Part shown: piece after piece, positions 13,065 to 13,749 of the stretch
Position numbering within the stretch: the stretch's first letter is position 1
Layout of the letters: each line of letters starts with the position of its first letter
NCBI GenBank assembly: GCA_902797555.1
Contig: CADBTM010000109.1
Location: 1-13,749 of the forward strand
DNA length: 13,749 nt
Reading direction: 5' to 3'
From: Oscillospiraceae bacterium
GTDB lineage: Bacteria; Bacillota; Clostridia; Oscillospirales; Butyricicoccaceae
Program-made: the position numbers and the translations under genes
Notes under the pieces: model-generated
Seen by the model: the letters and a program-made list of their open reading frames with translations, nothing else
What the model was told of the DNA's origin: nothing
Database searches by the model: none

Positions 13065-13496
13065 ATGCTGAATAAAGCGATTCTGATGGGCAGACTGACT
13101 GCCGACCCCGAACTTCGCAAGACCCCCAATGGGATTTCCGTCGTCACCTTTACCCTTGCTGTCAACCGCAGCTTTACCCGCACGGGTGAACAGCCCCAGA
13201 CCGATTTTATCGACATCGTGGCTTGGCGCAACACCGCCGAGTTTGTCAGCCGGAACTTCGCCAAGGGACAGCTTGTGGCTGTCGAGGGTCAGATCCAGGT
13301 GCGCAACTGGGAGGATAAGAACGGCCAAAAGCGCAAGAGCGTTGAGGTCGTCGCCAGCGAGGTCTACTTCGCTGAGTCCAAGCGGGATACCGCCGCTCGT
13401 CGGGAATCCACCGGCGGCTACGATCCCATGGGCGACCTGCCCGGAGGCAACGAATTCGCTGCCCTGCCCGGAGACGACAACGAACTCCCGTTTTAA
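13065..13496 (+). CDS. ssb: Single-stranded DNA-binding protein
   Basis: SSB coats single-stranded DNA in replication, repair and recombination. The 143-residue protein has the OB fold (about 1-105: NKAILMGRLTADPELRKTPN, TDFIDIVAWRNTAEFVSRNF, GQIQVRNWEDKNGQKR), a flexible Gly/Arg-rich linker and the acidic tip GDDNELPF that docks partner proteins. RBS AGGGAGGAAC precedes ATG 13065, 15 bp after rpsF. Placement between rpsF and rpsR is typical of Bacillota. Confidence 0.97.
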   Translation: MLNKAILMGRLTADPELRKTPNGISVVTFTLAVNRSFTRTGEQPQTDFIDIVAWRNTAEFVSRNFAKGQLVAVEGQIQVRNWEDKNGQKRKSVEVVASEVYFAESKRDTAARRESTGGYDPMGDLPGGNEFAALPGDDNELPF

Positions 13497-13519
13497 CCTT
13501 TTCAGAAGGAGGAACGATC

Positions 13520-13749
13520 ATGGAAAAAGAAAATAACAGACCGGAGCGTCCGGCGCGTGACAATCGCCGCCGCCGGAAGGTTTGCCAGTTCTGCGTGGAT
13601 AAGGTTGAGAGCATCGACTTTAAGGATACTGCCAAGCTGCGGAAGTACACTTCCGACCGGGGCAAGATCCTGCCTCGCCGCATGACCGGCACCTGCGCCA
13701 TGCATCAGCGTCAGCTGACCACGGCCATCAAGCGTGCCCGCCATATCGC
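13520..13749 (+). CDS. rpsR: Ribosomal protein S18, 3' end outside window
   Basis: The first 76 codons of S18 are present; the gene runs off the right edge. The sequence includes a basic N-terminal tail, then KVCQFCVDKVESIDFKD, LRKYTSDRGKILPRRMTGTC and MHQRQLTTAIKRARHI. Cys22, Cys25, Cys59 and His62 form the zinc-ribbon type (C+) of S18, which contrasts with zinc-free versions. AAGGAGGAAC at about 13506-13515 precedes ATG 13520, 23 bp after ssb. Third gene of the operon. Confidence 0.96.
   Translation, partial: MEKENNRPERPARDNRRRRKVCQFCVDKVESIDFKDTAKLRKYTSDRGKILPRRMTGTCAMHQRQLTTAIKRARHI

Noticed and set aside
1..13749. CRISPR array or toxin-antitoxin module
   Set aside because: No regularly spaced repeat-spacer array was found, and no gene pair with recognisable toxin or antitoxin features.

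Overview
The window looks like chromosome of a GC-rich, spore-forming Clostridia member, most likely an Oscillospiraceae-type gut bacterium. This is inferred from a SpoIIE gene, strong AGGAGG-type ribosome binding sites, tRNA genes with encoded CCA, a zinc-type (CxxC...CxxH) ribosomal protein S18, and the rpsF-ssb-rpsR order. No database search was possible, so the taxonomic call is inference.

Layout. (1) 1-451, minus: start of a membrane PTS EIIC-type protein. It diverges from spoIIE (664-2883); the 212-bp gap holds a good minus-strand promoter, two Spo0A-box-like sites and a candidate 21-bp-spaced promoter for spoIIE. A coupled 88-residue membrane-tailed protein (2877-3143) follows. (2) 3275-4901: a tandem pair of M55 D-aminopeptidases (DppA family), then a terminator. 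(3) 4952-5115: promoter, tRNA-Val(GAC) and a terminator usable from both sides; the other side serves a minus-strand coiled-coil/zinc-ribbon gene (5120-5506). (4) 5642-8393: a compact plus-strand cluster of ung, a nitroreductase, deoD and sfsA (deoD/sfsA overlap by TTGA). (5) 8382-9851: a small minus-strand gene that overlaps the sfsA end, then a secreted protein with a polysaccharide-deacetylase-like domain lacking the usual metal motifs. (6) 9926-11476: a phage-type large terminase with no other phage gene in view, its Shine-Dalgarno buried in a 12-bp stem. (7) 11527-11848, minus: tRNA-Thr(CGT) preceded by a tRNA 5' fragment split by a 59-bp palindromic insert, with promoter and terminator. 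(8) 11845-12579, minus: a YczE-type membrane protein, divergent from the rpsF-ssb-rpsR operon (12753 to the window end).

How the genes fit together: most of the window is housekeeping (translation, DNA repair, nucleoside salvage, peptide recycling) plus sporulation. The parts least explained by known systems are the orphan terminase with its sequestered ribosome binding site, the degenerate deacetylase beside it, and the interrupted tRNA fragment. I did not find a convincing multi-gene defence or mobile system. The terminase/pseudo-deacetylase/89-residue cluster is the best candidate for something undescribed, and that is speculative.
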